From Megaustenia siamemsis (taxonomy: Eukaryota > Mollusca > Gastropoda > Stylommatophora > Ariophantidae), in NCBI GenBank assembly GCA_032433765.1, contig JAVIAB010000051.1, positions 81,608,847 through 81,672,846 of the forward strand: a stretch of 64,000 bases of DNA, given 5' to 3'. Positions 47,501-60,014 of the stretch are shown in pieces. The position numbers and the translations under genes were made by a program. The notes under the pieces are model-generated. The model saw nothing but the letters and a program-made list of their open reading frames with translations. It searched no databases and had not been told where the DNA came from. Within the stretch, counting starts at the first letter, position 1; every line of letters begins with the position of its first letter.

Positions 47501-50500
47501 TGTGCCAGCTGTCAATTTTACTAACCTATTTCTAGTTTGTGCTAGTTGTCAATTTTACTAACCTATTTATAGCTTGCGCAAGTTGTCAGGTTTACTAATC
47601 TATTTCTAGTTTGTCCTAGTTGTCAATTTAACTAACCGATTTCTAATTTGTGCTAGTTGTCAATTTTGCTATCCGATTTCTAGTTTGCGCTAGTTGTCAA
47701 TTTTACTAACCTATTTCTAGTTTGAGGTAATTGTCAATTTTACTAACCTATTTCTAGTTTGCGTTAGTTGTCAATTTTACTAACCGATTTCTAGTTTGCG
47801 TTAGTTGTCAATTTTACTAACCGATTTCTAGTTTGTGTTAGTTGTCAATTTTACTAACCGATTTCTAGTTTGTGTTAGTTGTCAATTTTACTAACCGATT
47901 TCTAGTTTGTGCTAGTTGTCAATTTTACTAACCTATTTCTAGTTTGAGGTAGTTGTCAATTTTACTAACCTATTTCTAGTTTGTGTTAGTTGTCAATTTT
48001 ACTAACCGATTTCTAGTTTGTGTTAGTTGTCAATTTTACTAACCGATTTCTAGTTTGTGTTAGTTGTCAATTTTACTAACCTATTTCTAGTTTGTGCTAG
48101 TTGTCAATTTTACTAACCGATTTCTAGTTTGTGTTAGTTGTCAATTTTACTAACCTATTTCTAGTTTGTGCCAGCTGTCAATTTTACTAACCTATTTCTA
48201 GTTTGTGCTAGTTGTCAATTTTACTAACCTATTTATAGCTTGCGCTAGTTGTCAGGTTTACTAATCTATTTCTAGTTTGTCCTAGTTGTCAATTTAACTA
48301 ACCGATTTCTAATTTGTGCTAGTTGTCAATTTTGCTATCCGATTTCTAGTTTGCGCTAGTTGTCAATTTTACTAACCTATTTCTAGTTTGAGGTAATTGT
48401 CAATTTTACTAACCTATTTCTAGTTTGCGTTAGTTGTCAATTTTACTAACCGATTTCTAGTTTGCGTTAGTTGTCAATTTTACTAACCGATTTCTAGTTT
48501 GTGCTAGTTGTCAATTTTACTAACCGATTTCTAGTTTGTGCAAGTTGTCAATTTTACTAACCTATTTCTAGTTTGAGGTAGTTGTCAATTTGACAAACCT
48601 ATTTCTAGTTTGTGCTAGTTGACAATTTTACTAACCTATTTCTAGTTTGAGGTAGTTGTCAATTTTACTAACCTACTTCTAGTTTGTGGTAGTTGACAAT
48701 TTTACTAACCTATTTCTAGTATGTGCTAGCTGTCAATTTTACTATCCGATTTCTAGTTTGCGTTAGTTGTCAATTTTACTAACCTATTTCTAGTTTGAGG
48801 TAATTGTCAATATTACTAACCTATTTCTAGTTTGCGTTAGTTGTCAATTTTACTAACCGATTTCTAGTTTGCGTTAGTTGTCAATTTTACTAACCGATTT
48901 CTAGTTTGTGCTAGTTGTCAATTTTACTAACCGATTTCTAGTTTGTGTTAGTTGTCAATTTTACTAACCGATTTCTAGTTTGTGCTAGTTGTCAATTTTA
49001 CTAACCTATTTCTAGTTTGAGGTAGTTGTCAATTTTACTAACCTATTTCTAGTTTGTATTAGTTGTCAATTTTACTAACCGATTTCTAGTTTGTGTTAGT
49101 TGTCAATTTTACTAACCGATTTCTAGTTTGTGTTAGTTGTCAATTTTACTAACCGATTTCTAGTTTGTGCTAGTTGCCAATTTTACTAACCGATTTCTAG
49201 TTTGTGCAAGTTGTCAATTTTACTAACCTATTTCTAGTTTGTGCTAGTTGTCACTTTTACTAACCTATTTCTAGTTTGAGGTAGTTGTCAATTTTACTAA
49301 CCTATTTCTAGTTTGTGCTAGTTGTCAAGCTCACTAACCTATTTCTAGTTTGTGCAAGTTGTCAATTTTACTAACCTATTTCTAGTTTGCGCTAGCTGTC
49401 AATTTTACTAACCTATTTCTAGTTTGTGCTAGTTGTCAATTTTACTGACCGATTTATAGCTTGTGCTAGTTGTCAGGTTTACTAAACTATTTCTAGTTTG
49501 TGCAAGTTGTCAATTTAACTAACCTATTTCTAGTTTGTGCAAGTTGACAATTTAACTAACCTATTTCTAGTTGGTAGTAGTTGTCAATTTTACTAACCTA
49601 TTTCTAGTTTGTGTTAGTTGTCAATTTTACTAACCTATTTCTAGTTTGTGCCAGCTGTCAATTTTACTAACCTATTTCTAGTTTGTGCTAGTTGTCAATT
49701 TTACTAACCTATTTATAGCTTGCGCTAGTTGTCAGGTTTACTAATCTATTTCTAGTTTGTCCTAGTTGTCAATTTAACAAACCGATTTCTAATTTGTGCT
49801 AGTTGTCAATTTTGCTATCCGATTTCTAGTTTGCGCTAGTTGTCAAATTTACTAACCTATTTCTAGTTTGAGGTAATTGTAAATTTTACTAACCTATTTC
49901 TAGTTTGCGTTAGTTGACAATTTTACTAACCGATTTCTAGTTTGCGTTAGTTGTCAATTTTACTAACCGATTTCTAATTTGTGTTAGTTGTCAATTTTAC
50001 TAACCGATTTCTAGTTTGTGTTAGTTGTCAATTTTACTAACCGATTTCTAGTTTGTGCTAGTTGTCAATTTTACTAACCGATTTCTAGTTTGAGGTAGTT
50101 GTCAATTTTACAAACCTATTTCTAGTTTGTGCTAGTTGTCAATTTTACTAACCTATTTCTAGTTTGAGGTAGTTGTCAATTTTACTAACCTACTTCTAGT
50201 TTGTGGTAGTTGTCAATTTTACTAACCTATTTCTAGTATGTGCTAGCTGTCAATTTTACTAACCTATTTCTAGTTTGCGCTAGCTGTCAATTTTACTAAC
50301 CTATTTCTAGTTTGTGCTAGTTGTCAATTTTACTAACCTATTTCTAGTTTGTGTTAGTTGTCAATTTTACTAACCTGTTTCTAGTTTGTGCTAGTTGTCA
50401 ATTTTACTAACCGATTTATAGCTTGTGCTAGTTGTCAGGTTTACTAACCTATTTCTAGTTTGTGCAAGTTGTCAATTTAACTAACGTATTTCTAGTTGGT

Positions 50501-53500
50501 AGTATTTGTCAATTTTACTAACCTATTTCAAGTTTATGTTAGTTGTCAATTTTACTAACCTATTTCCAGTTTGTGCCAGCTGTCAATTTTACTAACCTAT
50601 TTCTAGTTTGTGCTAGTTGTCAATTTTACTAACCTATTTATAGCTTGCGCTACTTGTCAGGTTTACTAATCTATTTCTAGTTTGTCCTAGTTGTCAATTT
50701 AACTAACCGATTTCTAATTTGTGCTAGTTGTCAATTTTGCTAACCGATTTCAAGTTTGTGGTAGTTGTCAATTTTACTAACCTATTTCTAGTTTGTGCTA
50801 GTTGTCAATTTTACTAACCTATTTCTAGTTTGTGTTAGTTGTCAATTTTACTAACCTATTTCTAGTTTGTGCTAGTTGTCAATTTTACTAACCTATTTCT
50901 AGTTTGTGTTAGTTGTCAATTTTACTAACCGATTTCTAGTTTGTGTTAGTTGTCAATTTTACTAACCGATTTCTAATTTGTGCTAGTTGTCAATTTTACT
51001 AACCGATTTCTAGTTTGTGCAAGTTGTCAATTTTACTAAACTATTTCTAGTTTGAGGTAGTTGTAAATTTTACTAAACTATTTCTATTTTGTGCTAGCTG
51101 TCAATTTTACTAACCTATTTCTAGTTTGTGCTAGTTGTCAATTTTACTAACCTATTTATAGCTTGCGCCACTTGTCAGGTTTACTAATCTATTTCTAGTT
51201 TGTCCTAGTTGTCAATTTAACTGACCTATTTCTAATTTGTGCTAGTTGTCAATTTTGCTAACCGATTTCTAGTTTGTGGTAGTTGTCAATTTTACTAACC
51301 TATTTCTAGTTTGTGCTAGTTGTCAATTTTACTAACCTATTTCTAGTTTGTGCTAGTTGTCAATTTTACTAACCTATTTCTAGTTTGTGCTAGTTGTCAA
51401 TTTTACTAACCTATTTCTAGTTTGTGCTAGTTGTCAATTTTACTAACCTATTTCTAGTTTGTGCTAGTTGTCAATTTTACTAACCTATTTCTAGTTGGCG
51501 GTAATTGTCAATTTTACTAACCTATTTATATTTTGTGGTAGTTGTCAATTTTACTAACCTATTTCTAGTTTCTGGTAGTTTTCAATGTTACTAACCTATT
51601 TCTAGTTTGTGTTAGTTGTCAATTTTACTAACCGATTTCTAGTTTGTGTTAGTTGTCAATTTTACTAACCGATTTCTAGTTTGTGCTAGTTGTCAATTTT
51701 ACTAACCGATTTCTAGTTTGTGCAAGTTGTCAATTTTACTAACCTATTTCTAGTTTGTGCAAGTTGTCAATTTTACTAACCAATTTCTAGTTTGTGCTAG
51801 TTGTCAATTTTGCTAATAATTTCTAGTTTGTTCTAGTTTTTAAGTTTACTAACCGATTTCTAGTTTGTGCTAGTTGTCAAATTTACTAACCTATATCTAG
51901 TTTGTGGTAGTTGTCAATTGTACTAACCTATTTCTAGTTTGTGCGCTAGTTGTCAATTTTACAAACCTATTTCTAGTTTGTGCTAGTTGTCAATTTTACT
52001 ACCGATTTCTAGTTTGTGCTAGTTGTCAATTTTACTAATCGATTCGTAATTTGTGCTAGTTGTCAATTTTACTAACCTATTTCTAGTTTGTGCTAGTTGT
52101 CAATTTTAATTAACCGATTTCTAGTTTCTGGTAGTTGTCAATTTAACTAGCCGATTTCTAGTTTGTGCTAGTTGTCAATTCAACTAGCCGATTTCTAGTT
52201 TGTGCTAGTTGTGAATTTTACTAACCTATTTCTAGTTTGTCCTAGTTGTCAATTTTACTAACCTATTTCTAGTTTGTGCTAGTTGTCAATTTTACTAACC
52301 TATTTCTTTTTTGTGCTAGTTGTCACGCTCACTAACCTATCTCTAGTTTATGGTAGTTGTCAAGTTTACTAACCGATTTCTAGTTTGTGCTAGTTGTCAA
52401 TTTTACTAACCGATTTCTAGTTTGTGGTAGTTGTCAATTTTACTAACCTATTTCTAGTTTGTGGTAGTTGTCAATTGTACTAACCAATTTCTAGTTTGTG
52501 CGCTATTTGTCAATTTTACTAATCTATTTCTAGTTTGTGCTAGTTGTCAATTTTACTACCGATTTCTAGTTTGTGCTAGTTGTCAATTTTACTAATCGAT
52601 TCGTAATTTGTGCTAGTTGTCAATTTTACTAACCTATTTCTAGTTTGTGCTAGTTGTCAATTTTAATTAACCGATTTCTAGTTTGTGGTAGTTGTCAATT
52701 TAACTAGCCGATTTATAGTTTGTGCTAGTTGTCAATTCAACTAGCCGATTTCTAGTTTGTGCTAGTTGTGAATTTTACTAACCTATTTCTAGTTTGTGCT
52801 AGTTGTCAATTTTACTAACCGATTTCTAGTTTGTGCTAGTTGTCAATTTTACTAACCTATTTCTATTTTGTGCTAGTTGTCACGCTCACTAACCTATCTC
52901 TAGTTTATGGTAGTTGTCAAGTTTACTAACCGATTTCTAGTTTGTGCTAGTTGTCAATTTTACTAACCGATTTCTAGTTTGTGGTAGTTGTCAATTTTAC
53001 TAACCTATTTCTAGTTTGTGCTAGTTGTCAATTTTACTAACCTATTTCTAGTTTGTGCTAGTTGTCAATTTTACTAACCTATTTCTAGTTTGTGGTAGTT
53101 GTCAATTTAACTAACCGATTTCTAGTTTGTGCTAGTTGTCATTTTTACTAACCTATTTCTAGTTTGTTCTAGTTGTGAATTTTGATAACCGATTTCTAGT
53201 GTGTGCTAGTTGTCAATTTTACTAACCTATTTCTAGTTTGTGCTAGTTGTCAAGCTCCCTAACTGATTTCTAGTTTGTGCTAGTTGTCAAGCTCACTAAC
53301 CTATTTCTATTTTGTGCTAGTTGTCAAGCTCACTAACCTATTTCTAGTTTGTGCTATTTGTCAAGTTTATTAACCGATTTCTAGTTTGTGCTAGTTGTCA
53401 ATTTTACTCAGCTATTTTCTAGTTTTTGCTAGTTTTCAAGCTCACTAACCTATTTCTAGTTTGTGCTAGTTGTCAATTTTACTGAGCTATTTTCTAGTTT

Positions 53501-54016
53501 GTGCTAGTTGTCAATTTTACTAACCTATTTCTAGTTTGTGGTAGTTGTCAATTTTACTAACCTATTTCTAGTTTGTGCTAGTTGTCAATTTTACTAACCT
53601 ATTTCTAGTTTGTGCTAGTTGTCAATTTTACTAACCTATTTCTAGTTTGTGGTAGTTGTCAATTTTACTAACCGATTTCTAGTTTGTGCTAGTTGTCAAT
53701 TTTACTAACCGATTTCTAGTTTGTGCTAGTTGTCATTTTTACTAACCGATTTCTAGTTTGTGCTAGTTGTCAATTTTACTAACCTATTTCTAGTTTGTGC
53801 TAGTTGTCAAGCTCCCTAACTGATTTCTAGTTTGTGCTAGTTGTCAAGCTCACTAACCTATTTCTAGTTTGTGCTAGTTGTCAAGCTCACTAACCTATTT
53901 CTAGTTTGTGCTAGTTGTCAAGTTTATTAACCGATTTCTAGTTTGTGCTAGTTGTCAATTTTACTCAGTTTTTTTTCTAGTTTGTGCTAGTTGTCAAGCT
54001 CACTAACCTATTTATA
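44569..54016. repeat. 37-bp satellite array, ~255 copies, with higher-order structure
   Basis: Unit ctagtttgtgctagttgtca attttactaacctattt (37 bp). Main variants are the four bases after gtttg (tgct, tgtt, tggt, aggt, tgca, cgct), acctattt versus accgattt, and rare landmark units (caagctcactaacc, agcttgcgctagttgtcagg, tttgtcctagttg). Landmarks recur at exact multiples of 37: caagctca at 45701, 46774, 47181 and 49327; gtcctag at 46133, 47613, 48279, 49759, 50684 and 51202. In the right quarter three landmark pairs recur 557 bp apart (51941/52498, 52324/52881, 53252/53809). Stops in all frames; no open frames. Role unknown; chromosomal position cannot be told from one window. Confidence 0.97.
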
Positions 54017-54960
54017 GTCCCTGTGGCCACTTATTCCATATATTCATTGGTTGACAACTTAGAGAACTTGATACCGGTGAACCTTAGAGCAAGGGAAAGA
54101 AGGAACAAGAAAAGATGCACTTTGAGGGATAAAGTTAGGATACATGAGCACTTGTGGACTTGTTGGATGTGGTATAGGGATGACCTGACTCAAATCTTGG
54201 GCAAGACAAGTAAATGGAGCCTCTCTGGAGGAAACAACGTTATTGCGAGAACAAAGCGAACATAATATGACGTCAATGTTACCCTGCGGTGTACATGATT
54301 ACGATGATAGTTACGATGATAATGACTAAAATAATGTTTTAATATGACAGTGATGATGATGATGTTAATAATAAAAACATTAATAATGGGAATACATCTG
54401 TGCTGAGGACGGTAGTGATGGTGGTAATAATAAAAATAAGAATGATGATGATTCACATGGCAAAATTAACCTTAATCAACAGTCGAATATGTTTGATTTT
54501 TTCCGAAACAAAAATAATTGTTTTTACGTAAAAGTCGCATCATGTGACGCTTAATGTCCCTTGGTCATGCAACATAAAAACTGGCACTCCAGTCACATTG
54601 AAATGTTCCTATAATTTTAACATTGAAGGTCCAAGGGCTGCTGATCGGAATAGAGAAGGGCAGCCCAGACAACGAACTTCGTACGTGAACTGCCGAGTTC
54701 ACGAACGATCCTGTCTAGAACAGCTGACATTTGTAATCACCTTCCCTGTGATTGAGTACAGCTCAACCTGTCACAAGCTATAAGTGTCTCCTGTTTAGGA
54801 TTGTCTCTGCTGTCATCATTTTCCGATTGCTTCGGTTTTCCTCCTTTCTAGACAAGTCATTTTAATAAAAAGCTACCTTTCTGACTACCTACCCATCCCT
54901 GTGTACATCCTCTAGGCACTTTTAGTCCGTCTAGACATCAATCCGTCTATACATCAATCA
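54017..54960. other. Unassigned sequence
   Basis: gat/aat-rich simple sequence at about 54295-54450; otherwise nothing recognised. A 93-codon plus frame at 53984-54265 begins inside the satellite and has no signature. Confidence 0.45.
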
Positions 54961-54977
54961 TTAACATCAAAATAAAT

Positions 54978-55405
54978 AACACCAGGGCTAAAACTAAGAG
55001 TAGCAAAATGGTATGTCTTCTCAACATTTCTATATGGTGCAGAAACATGGACATTAGACAAGAAAACAGAACAGAGAGGTGAAACCTTTGAAATGTGGAT
55101 ACATAGAAGAATAGGTAGAATTAGATGAAAGGAAACTAAAACAAACGAAGTCTTAAAACAATTAAAAATGAAAAGAGAACTACTAAACATAATTTTTACA
55201 AGACAAATGCTATTTTTGGGCCTGTTAAAAGACACAACAGCCTACTAAAAGTAATTCTTGAGGGGAAAATACAAGGTAAAAGAGGCAGAGGCAGACCAAG
55301 ACTAATATGGACGAGTAACATCAAAAGATGGACAAACCAGCCTATGAGAACCTGCACCATCAAAGCAAGAAACGGAGCAGAATAGTGCTCCATGGTAGCC
55401 AGTGA
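54978..55405 (+). mobile_element. RTE-type LINE (family C), thumb-tail fragment
   Basis: On plus: GLKLRVAKWYVFSTFLYGAE TWTLDKKTEQ, then in shifting frames the RRIGRI, LKMKRELLNI, GRGRPRLIWTSNIKRWTNQP and tail segments. Ends before the gat tail (truncated at 55405), so part of its 3' end was lost or replaced. Confidence 0.88.
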
Positions 55406-55479
55406 CAGAGGACATGTAACAACAAAGGAAAATCACTAATTCAGACAATTCGAGCAGCACAAGAACGACAAATGATATA

Positions 55480-56057
55480 CACCACGACACCTTTTAGGTA
55501 TCAGTGAAGAGAGAAAAGAAGAAGTTAACCTCAAACGGAAGATGAGATGCAGAATGGCTCAGGCAAAAGCAGCTTCCAAAAAATGATGAAGATATCATAC
55601 AATCCATTTTTCAAGAAAAAGAGTTCTTAAATGTTATGTAAAGCCAGTCTTAATATATGGATGTGAATCATAGACAATAGAAATGAAACAAGAAAATCAC
55701 TAGAGTCTGTAGAAATGTAGTTTTACAGAAGAATGTTAAGAATACTATGGATAGCTAAGAAGAATAATGAAAACGTTCTGAAAGAGGCCAAAGCAAAAAG
55801 AGAGCTAATTTCCAATATTAGGAAGAGACAATCATTTTTTGGCCACGTAATGAGAAGAGAACAGCTGAATTATATCATGGCAATCGGGAAAATTGAGGGC
55901 CGAAGAGAAAGAGGGAAGCAAAGAGAAAAGATACCAGACAGCTTAAGATAATGGCTTGGCAGAAGGTCAACAACAGAAATGATAAATAACTGTCTTGATC
56001 GAAAGTTGTGGAGAGACATGATCACCTACGCTAGCAGGCTCGGTACTTGATGATGAT
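55480..56057 (+). mobile_element. RTE-type LINE (family A), 3' end
   Basis: From ~55525 it matches the 40.7-kb copy: gatgcagaatggctcaggca, then VLKEAKAKRELISNIRKRQS FFGHVMRREQ, GKIEGRRERGKQREK, DRKLWRDMIT and a gat tail. A possible 9-bp repeat, aatgatata, lies at 55471-55479 and 56058-56066; the first 45 bases inside it do not match the family, so that border is uncertain. Frameshifts and stops throughout. Confidence 0.85.
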
Positions 56058-56104
56058 AATGATATATACATACATATATATAATAGCTACTTACCTAACC
56101 TAAA

Positions 56105-56495
56105 ATCATCATCATGTGCCATACCGGTTGGCGTGGGTGATCATGTCCCTCCACAATCTTCTATCTACAGTGCATCGTATCAGTTCTGTTGTTGACTGTT
56201 TTCCATGCCATGACACCAAGCTATCCAGTATTTTCTCTCTTTGTCGCCCGCGATTTCCCTTTCCTTTTATTTTACCAGTTGTAACCAAGTATTCCAACTT
56301 TCCTCTTCTCATGATGTGCCCGAAAAATGTTGATTGCTTCTTTCTGATGTTTTTTAAGAGCTCCCTTTTTGTGTTGGCCTCTTTGAGAACTTCCTCATTG
56401 GTCTTTTTAGCTGTCCAGGGAACTTTCAACATTCTTCTGAGAAATCCCATATCTGTAGCCTCTAACCGTCTTTTCATTTGTTTGTCTACTATCCA
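56105..56495 (-). mobile_element. RTE-type LINE (family B), 3' end
   Basis: 121 open codons on minus: RRLEATDMGFLRRMLKVPWT AKKTNEEVLKEA, QSTFFGHIMRRGKLEYLVTT, RGRQREKILDSLVSWHGKQS, CTVDRRLWRDMITHANRYGT, stop, gat tail at 56107-56115. The frame is intact for this part, making it the youngest-looking family B copy. No clean target duplication seen. Confidence 0.92.
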
Positions 56496-57249
56496 TGATT
56501 CTTCAACATTCTTCTGAATCTTACCTATACATTACAATATTTCTTGCTATCTGTCTGGCTATGTACGTCGCTTTTTATCTGGCAATTTATTTCATTGTTT
56601 TCTCTTTGTTAGCTCATTTTTCTTCATGTCTTTATCTTAAGTTACTTTGTCTTTCTTTTTTTACTCTTACAATCTAATATTCCTCTTAATTGTTCTACTT
56701 CTCTATTACTCCATCTCTTTATAAATGCGTTTTCAACACACACGCACGCACACAGACATACACACATTTACTCTCTGCTTTTCTATTTCTTGGCTCTCTG
56801 ACTCCTATCTTCTCTATTTTCAACATTCATCAGAACAGTCCTCCTTTCCCTAACTCACCCATTCATCATATTCGCATTTTTGTGAGAGTAGCATTCCATA
56901 ATACCCATAATTCCTCTCAGTATAACGAACTACACAAATGATTTCCGCCAACATATCTCATTATTAGGGCTTGGATTTTTAAGACCTAAAAATGTTTTAA
57001 ATGACCTAAAAATTATTGAAATATGCTTGATTTATTAACCTCAAACGCAAAATATGATTTAAAAATGAAACATACCTGATAAGACAAATTAATTTGCTAC
57101 TGAAAATGACGTTAAATTATTAATTTTTATAATCGTATAAGACAGATGTGTAAAAATACTTGCCAAGTCATCTCTCTGTAGTTTGCTAAAACTGATTATT
57201 TGCAAATTGACCTCATGACATCCTCCACATAGGCAGTTATGGTTGGAGT
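56496..57249. other. Unassigned sequence
   Basis: Nothing recognised. Confidence 0.4.
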
Positions 57250-57459
57250 TTACGGTTTTCTGAACTTCTTTTTTTTCCAAATGGGTTCATTTTTCTCTGT
57301 TTCTTTATTCAGAAGATCTGTCAAGTTATCCGCTAAGACATCTACATCCTTTGTGTCAGGCTCTACATCCATGTCTGTGTCTTTGCTGACGAGCAATTTC
57401 TGAGGCCGTCTGGCTTTTTCCAATTCTTGGACATATTTATTCTTCCCCAATGTCTGCAA
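57250..57459 (-). CDS. Unidentified protein-like segment, possibly a terminal exon
   Basis: About 69 codons on minus ending in a stop: LGKNKYVQELEKARRPQKLL, then VSKDTDMDVEPDTKDVDVLA, LNKETEKNEPIWKKKKFRKP. The charged, helical composition with a Lys/Arg-rich C-terminus looks like a real nuclear or nucleolar protein tail and is unlike the repeat-derived frames. Preceded on minus by ag at ttgcag (possible splice acceptor, weak pyrimidine tract). I do not recognise the protein. Could be chance or a processed pseudogene. Confidence 0.3.
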   Translation of the reverse strand: MQTLGKNKYVQELEKARRPQKLLVSKDTDMDVEPDTKDVDVLADNLTDLLNKETEKNEPIWKKKKFRKP

Positions 57460-57755
57460 TTACTTTCACACTTATTATTTTTGCCAAATGTCTCTTTTAA
57501 ATTGTGAACTTCAATTGTTTATCCTGACATGCAGTAAATCAATCAAAATTGGTCTTTAATTTACCACAAATGTCTATTTTGAATTACGTTGTCCGAGTTA
57601 CAGATTCGATGTATTTATTCCCACAAGTGTATGTGTTTCTAAGCAATAAAATTACAAGCCAAATTATTTCCCGCTTAATAAAGTGTCATCTAAATGAAAA
57701 TGTTACCGTACCTAAAATGGGGACAAAAATGATCAAATATAACCAAACTTATTTA

Positions 57756-57971
57756 TTTATGCCCCCAATTTGGTCAAAATATGACCTAAATCTAAATTCA
57801 GACCTGAGAAGAGCAATGTGGTCCACACCCACCTCCCTGGAAGAGAAACTATATGGGACAATCGAATCACTTAAACAGACAGCTAACTTCATGAGAGAGT
57901 CTGGAATCCTACTCTGATTGAGTTCTGATCGCAGAGAGAGAGAGAGAGAGAGAAGAGATAGAGAGAGAGAG
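57756..57971 (+). mobile_element. LINE C-terminal end with (GA)n tail
   Basis: On plus, RRAMWSTPTSLEEKLYGTIE SLKQTANFMRESGILL then a stop, followed by ctgatcgcagagagagagag and a (ga)n tract. This resembles the last residues of I/Nimb-type LINE polyproteins that end shortly after an RNase H domain. The 36.8-kb element shares the last ~75 bases. Strongly 5'-truncated. Confidence 0.65.
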
Positions 57972-58953
57972 AAATTTAAATTATAGTTCAAACATACATT
58001 TATATGATCAACAAAAAAAAGCTTGAGAGTTCAGAAAAGCATGAAACATGTTGAAATTAACTTGGATTTAAAAAATACGTGTCCAGGGAAAAACTGATGT
58101 CATCAAAATGCGAGCCCTACTCATGATATGATCTACCGCTTTATATTGCTTTCTATGCGTTTTGTTAGTCCAAACTCTACTAGATGAAACCATGAACGCA
58201 TTGTTTTACTTCCCTCGTCAAAACAACACGTTTTTTTGGCGCGATGTATTTTCTCACTACATGTTTTGATCGTTAATAAAAATACTTACATTAACAAACA
58301 CAAAAATAAACTCTTTTTGAAGTGTCGTTACTTGATTGGTGTTACGGGTCTTTGTCTTCATTTCTCATGAACTTTCAAAGACGAGACACAAATAAAACAG
58401 CAAGATCAAGAGTCTGCTCACAACAAATTGTTCATGGAAATAATTGTAAACAGTGGTCCCCAAAGTTGATCGGTTCACAAACTTTTTGGCTTAAAAAAAA
58501 AAACATTTTTGTCGCCCTTTTTATTTATAAATAAACTTCCATGGCCGAAATGTTAACTCCATTAAGATCTTCAGCATTCTCGTAAAATGTTTTTTCCCCT
58601 TAATCCAAACCTGAAATGTTAGGTTCACAAAGACATCCTTGAGGGCCGCCTTCGTTTTGTGAAGATCGCTTCTAATTCAGACGTGGTAACGATTTATACA
58701 TGTTCAGGCTTTGATAAGGAGAGTAAAAAAAAAGATTGGCTGAAATAATATAAGGATGGTATACATTACAGTACAACCTGACCCAACAACTGAGGAAGGC
58801 TGAAGTTATAAAGGTAATTGGTAAACACAATCATACAGGTTGAAGCGGGATCATACCAGACGACCTGCTGCATAATTACCTTTGTTACATCTTATAAACG
58901 TTGCCCATGCGCTGCTGGGGCCCGAAATGGGAGGAAAGAATAGTGGAACTGCT
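57972..58953. other. Unassigned sequence
   Basis: Nothing recognised. Confidence 0.4.
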
Positions 58954-59020
58954 CCTTACCAGACATGTACGTAAGAGGCGACTAAGGAGGATTGAGCTAT
59001 CGCGTACTGTAAAAAAAAAT
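58954..59020 (+). mobile_element. SINE-like family 4, 5' fragment
   Basis: ccttaccagacatgtacgta agaggcgactaaggagg matches the head of the copies at 24.3 and 63.05 kb and fades out after an a-rich stretch near 59010-59018. Confidence 0.75.
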
Positions 59021-59805
59021 AAGCCGCAAAAACTTCACAAACACGGACAAGTCAAAGAAAAGAAAAGAATAAAAGTAAATCCGCCATCCAGGAAATATAA
59101 GGGTTCTCTGTCTAAGAGATGTATGACGCAATCCGGAGAATCTTGTATGGAGTCCGGGTTGCCGACTCATCTTTTGTCTACCAGGAAGAAAAAGACAAAT
59201 AGGAAGATCAAGGAAATCTTGGAGAAGACAGATGGAAACAGAGGTGAAAATGATGAGGAAGCTATAGAATAATCTTAATGATGGGAAGAAACAGAACGGC
59301 TTGGAAATTGTTTGTTCAAGACCTATGCTCCACAGGGAGCTGAAGAAGAAAACATCTTGAACGTGGCTGAGACCCTGCATTTCTCTGTGGGCACAGAATC
59401 TTTATCTGGCAAAATAGACGGTCAATTGATAGAAAAGATTTTCCACGAGAAAATTGTGTTGAGTGTTTACATCATCTTTCATACTTTGCAAAGTGAAATC
59501 AATAAGGAAATGTGGGTATATTTGTATGTGGGTATATTTGTATGTGTCTTCTTCCTCTCTCTCTTCACCGATATTTACCACTCTTCATCGTGCGCCCATT
59601 AGACATTAAGCGAACGTCTATATGCTTATTGAGGTTTGATAGCAGGCTGCAACATCAGCACCTTTCAGCCTAAACCATTCGGCTTCAAGAAGATAATTTC
59701 TGACTTCGGTTTACCTTCCCACTTTGATGTTTACAAGATCCTCACTTGATTAGACAAACTGCAACCTATGCCCAGGTCCACTGTAGGGAGATTGAAGTAG
59801 TATAT
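59021..59805. other. Unassigned sequence
   Basis: A 123-codon basic plus frame (58901-59272) starts upstream of and includes the SINE fragment and has no signature. Nothing else recognised. Confidence 0.4.
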
Positions 59806-60014
59806 TGGTCTGTTTGGGTTACTGGTCTGTTTGGGTTGCTGGTCCGTTTGGGTTGCTGGTCCGTTTGGGTTGCTGGTCCGTTTGGGTTGCTGGTCCGTTT
59901 GGGTTGCTGGTCCGTTTGGGTTGCTGGTCCGTTTGGGTTACTGGTCTGTTTGGGTTGCTGGTCTGTTTGGGTTGCTGGTCCGTTTGGGTTACTGGTCTGT
60001 TTGGGTTGCTGGTC
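59806..60014. repeat. 17-bp minisatellite, ~12 copies
   Basis: Unit ggtccgtttgggttgct with ggtct and ttact variants. 17 bp cycles through all three frames, so three plus frames and one minus frame are open with 17-residue periods; no gene. Confidence 0.95.

Noticed and set aside
44569..54016. CRISPR-like array
   Set aside because: Units are contiguous 37-mers with no unique spacers, in a eukaryotic context with LINEs and SINEs.
44569..54016. Centromere
   Set aside because: Higher-order satellite structure is suggestive, but 9.4 kb at one locus without copy-number or chromatin data does not support the claim.
58901..59272. Basic 123-codon frame
   Set aside because: Overlaps a SINE fragment and has no recognisable domain.
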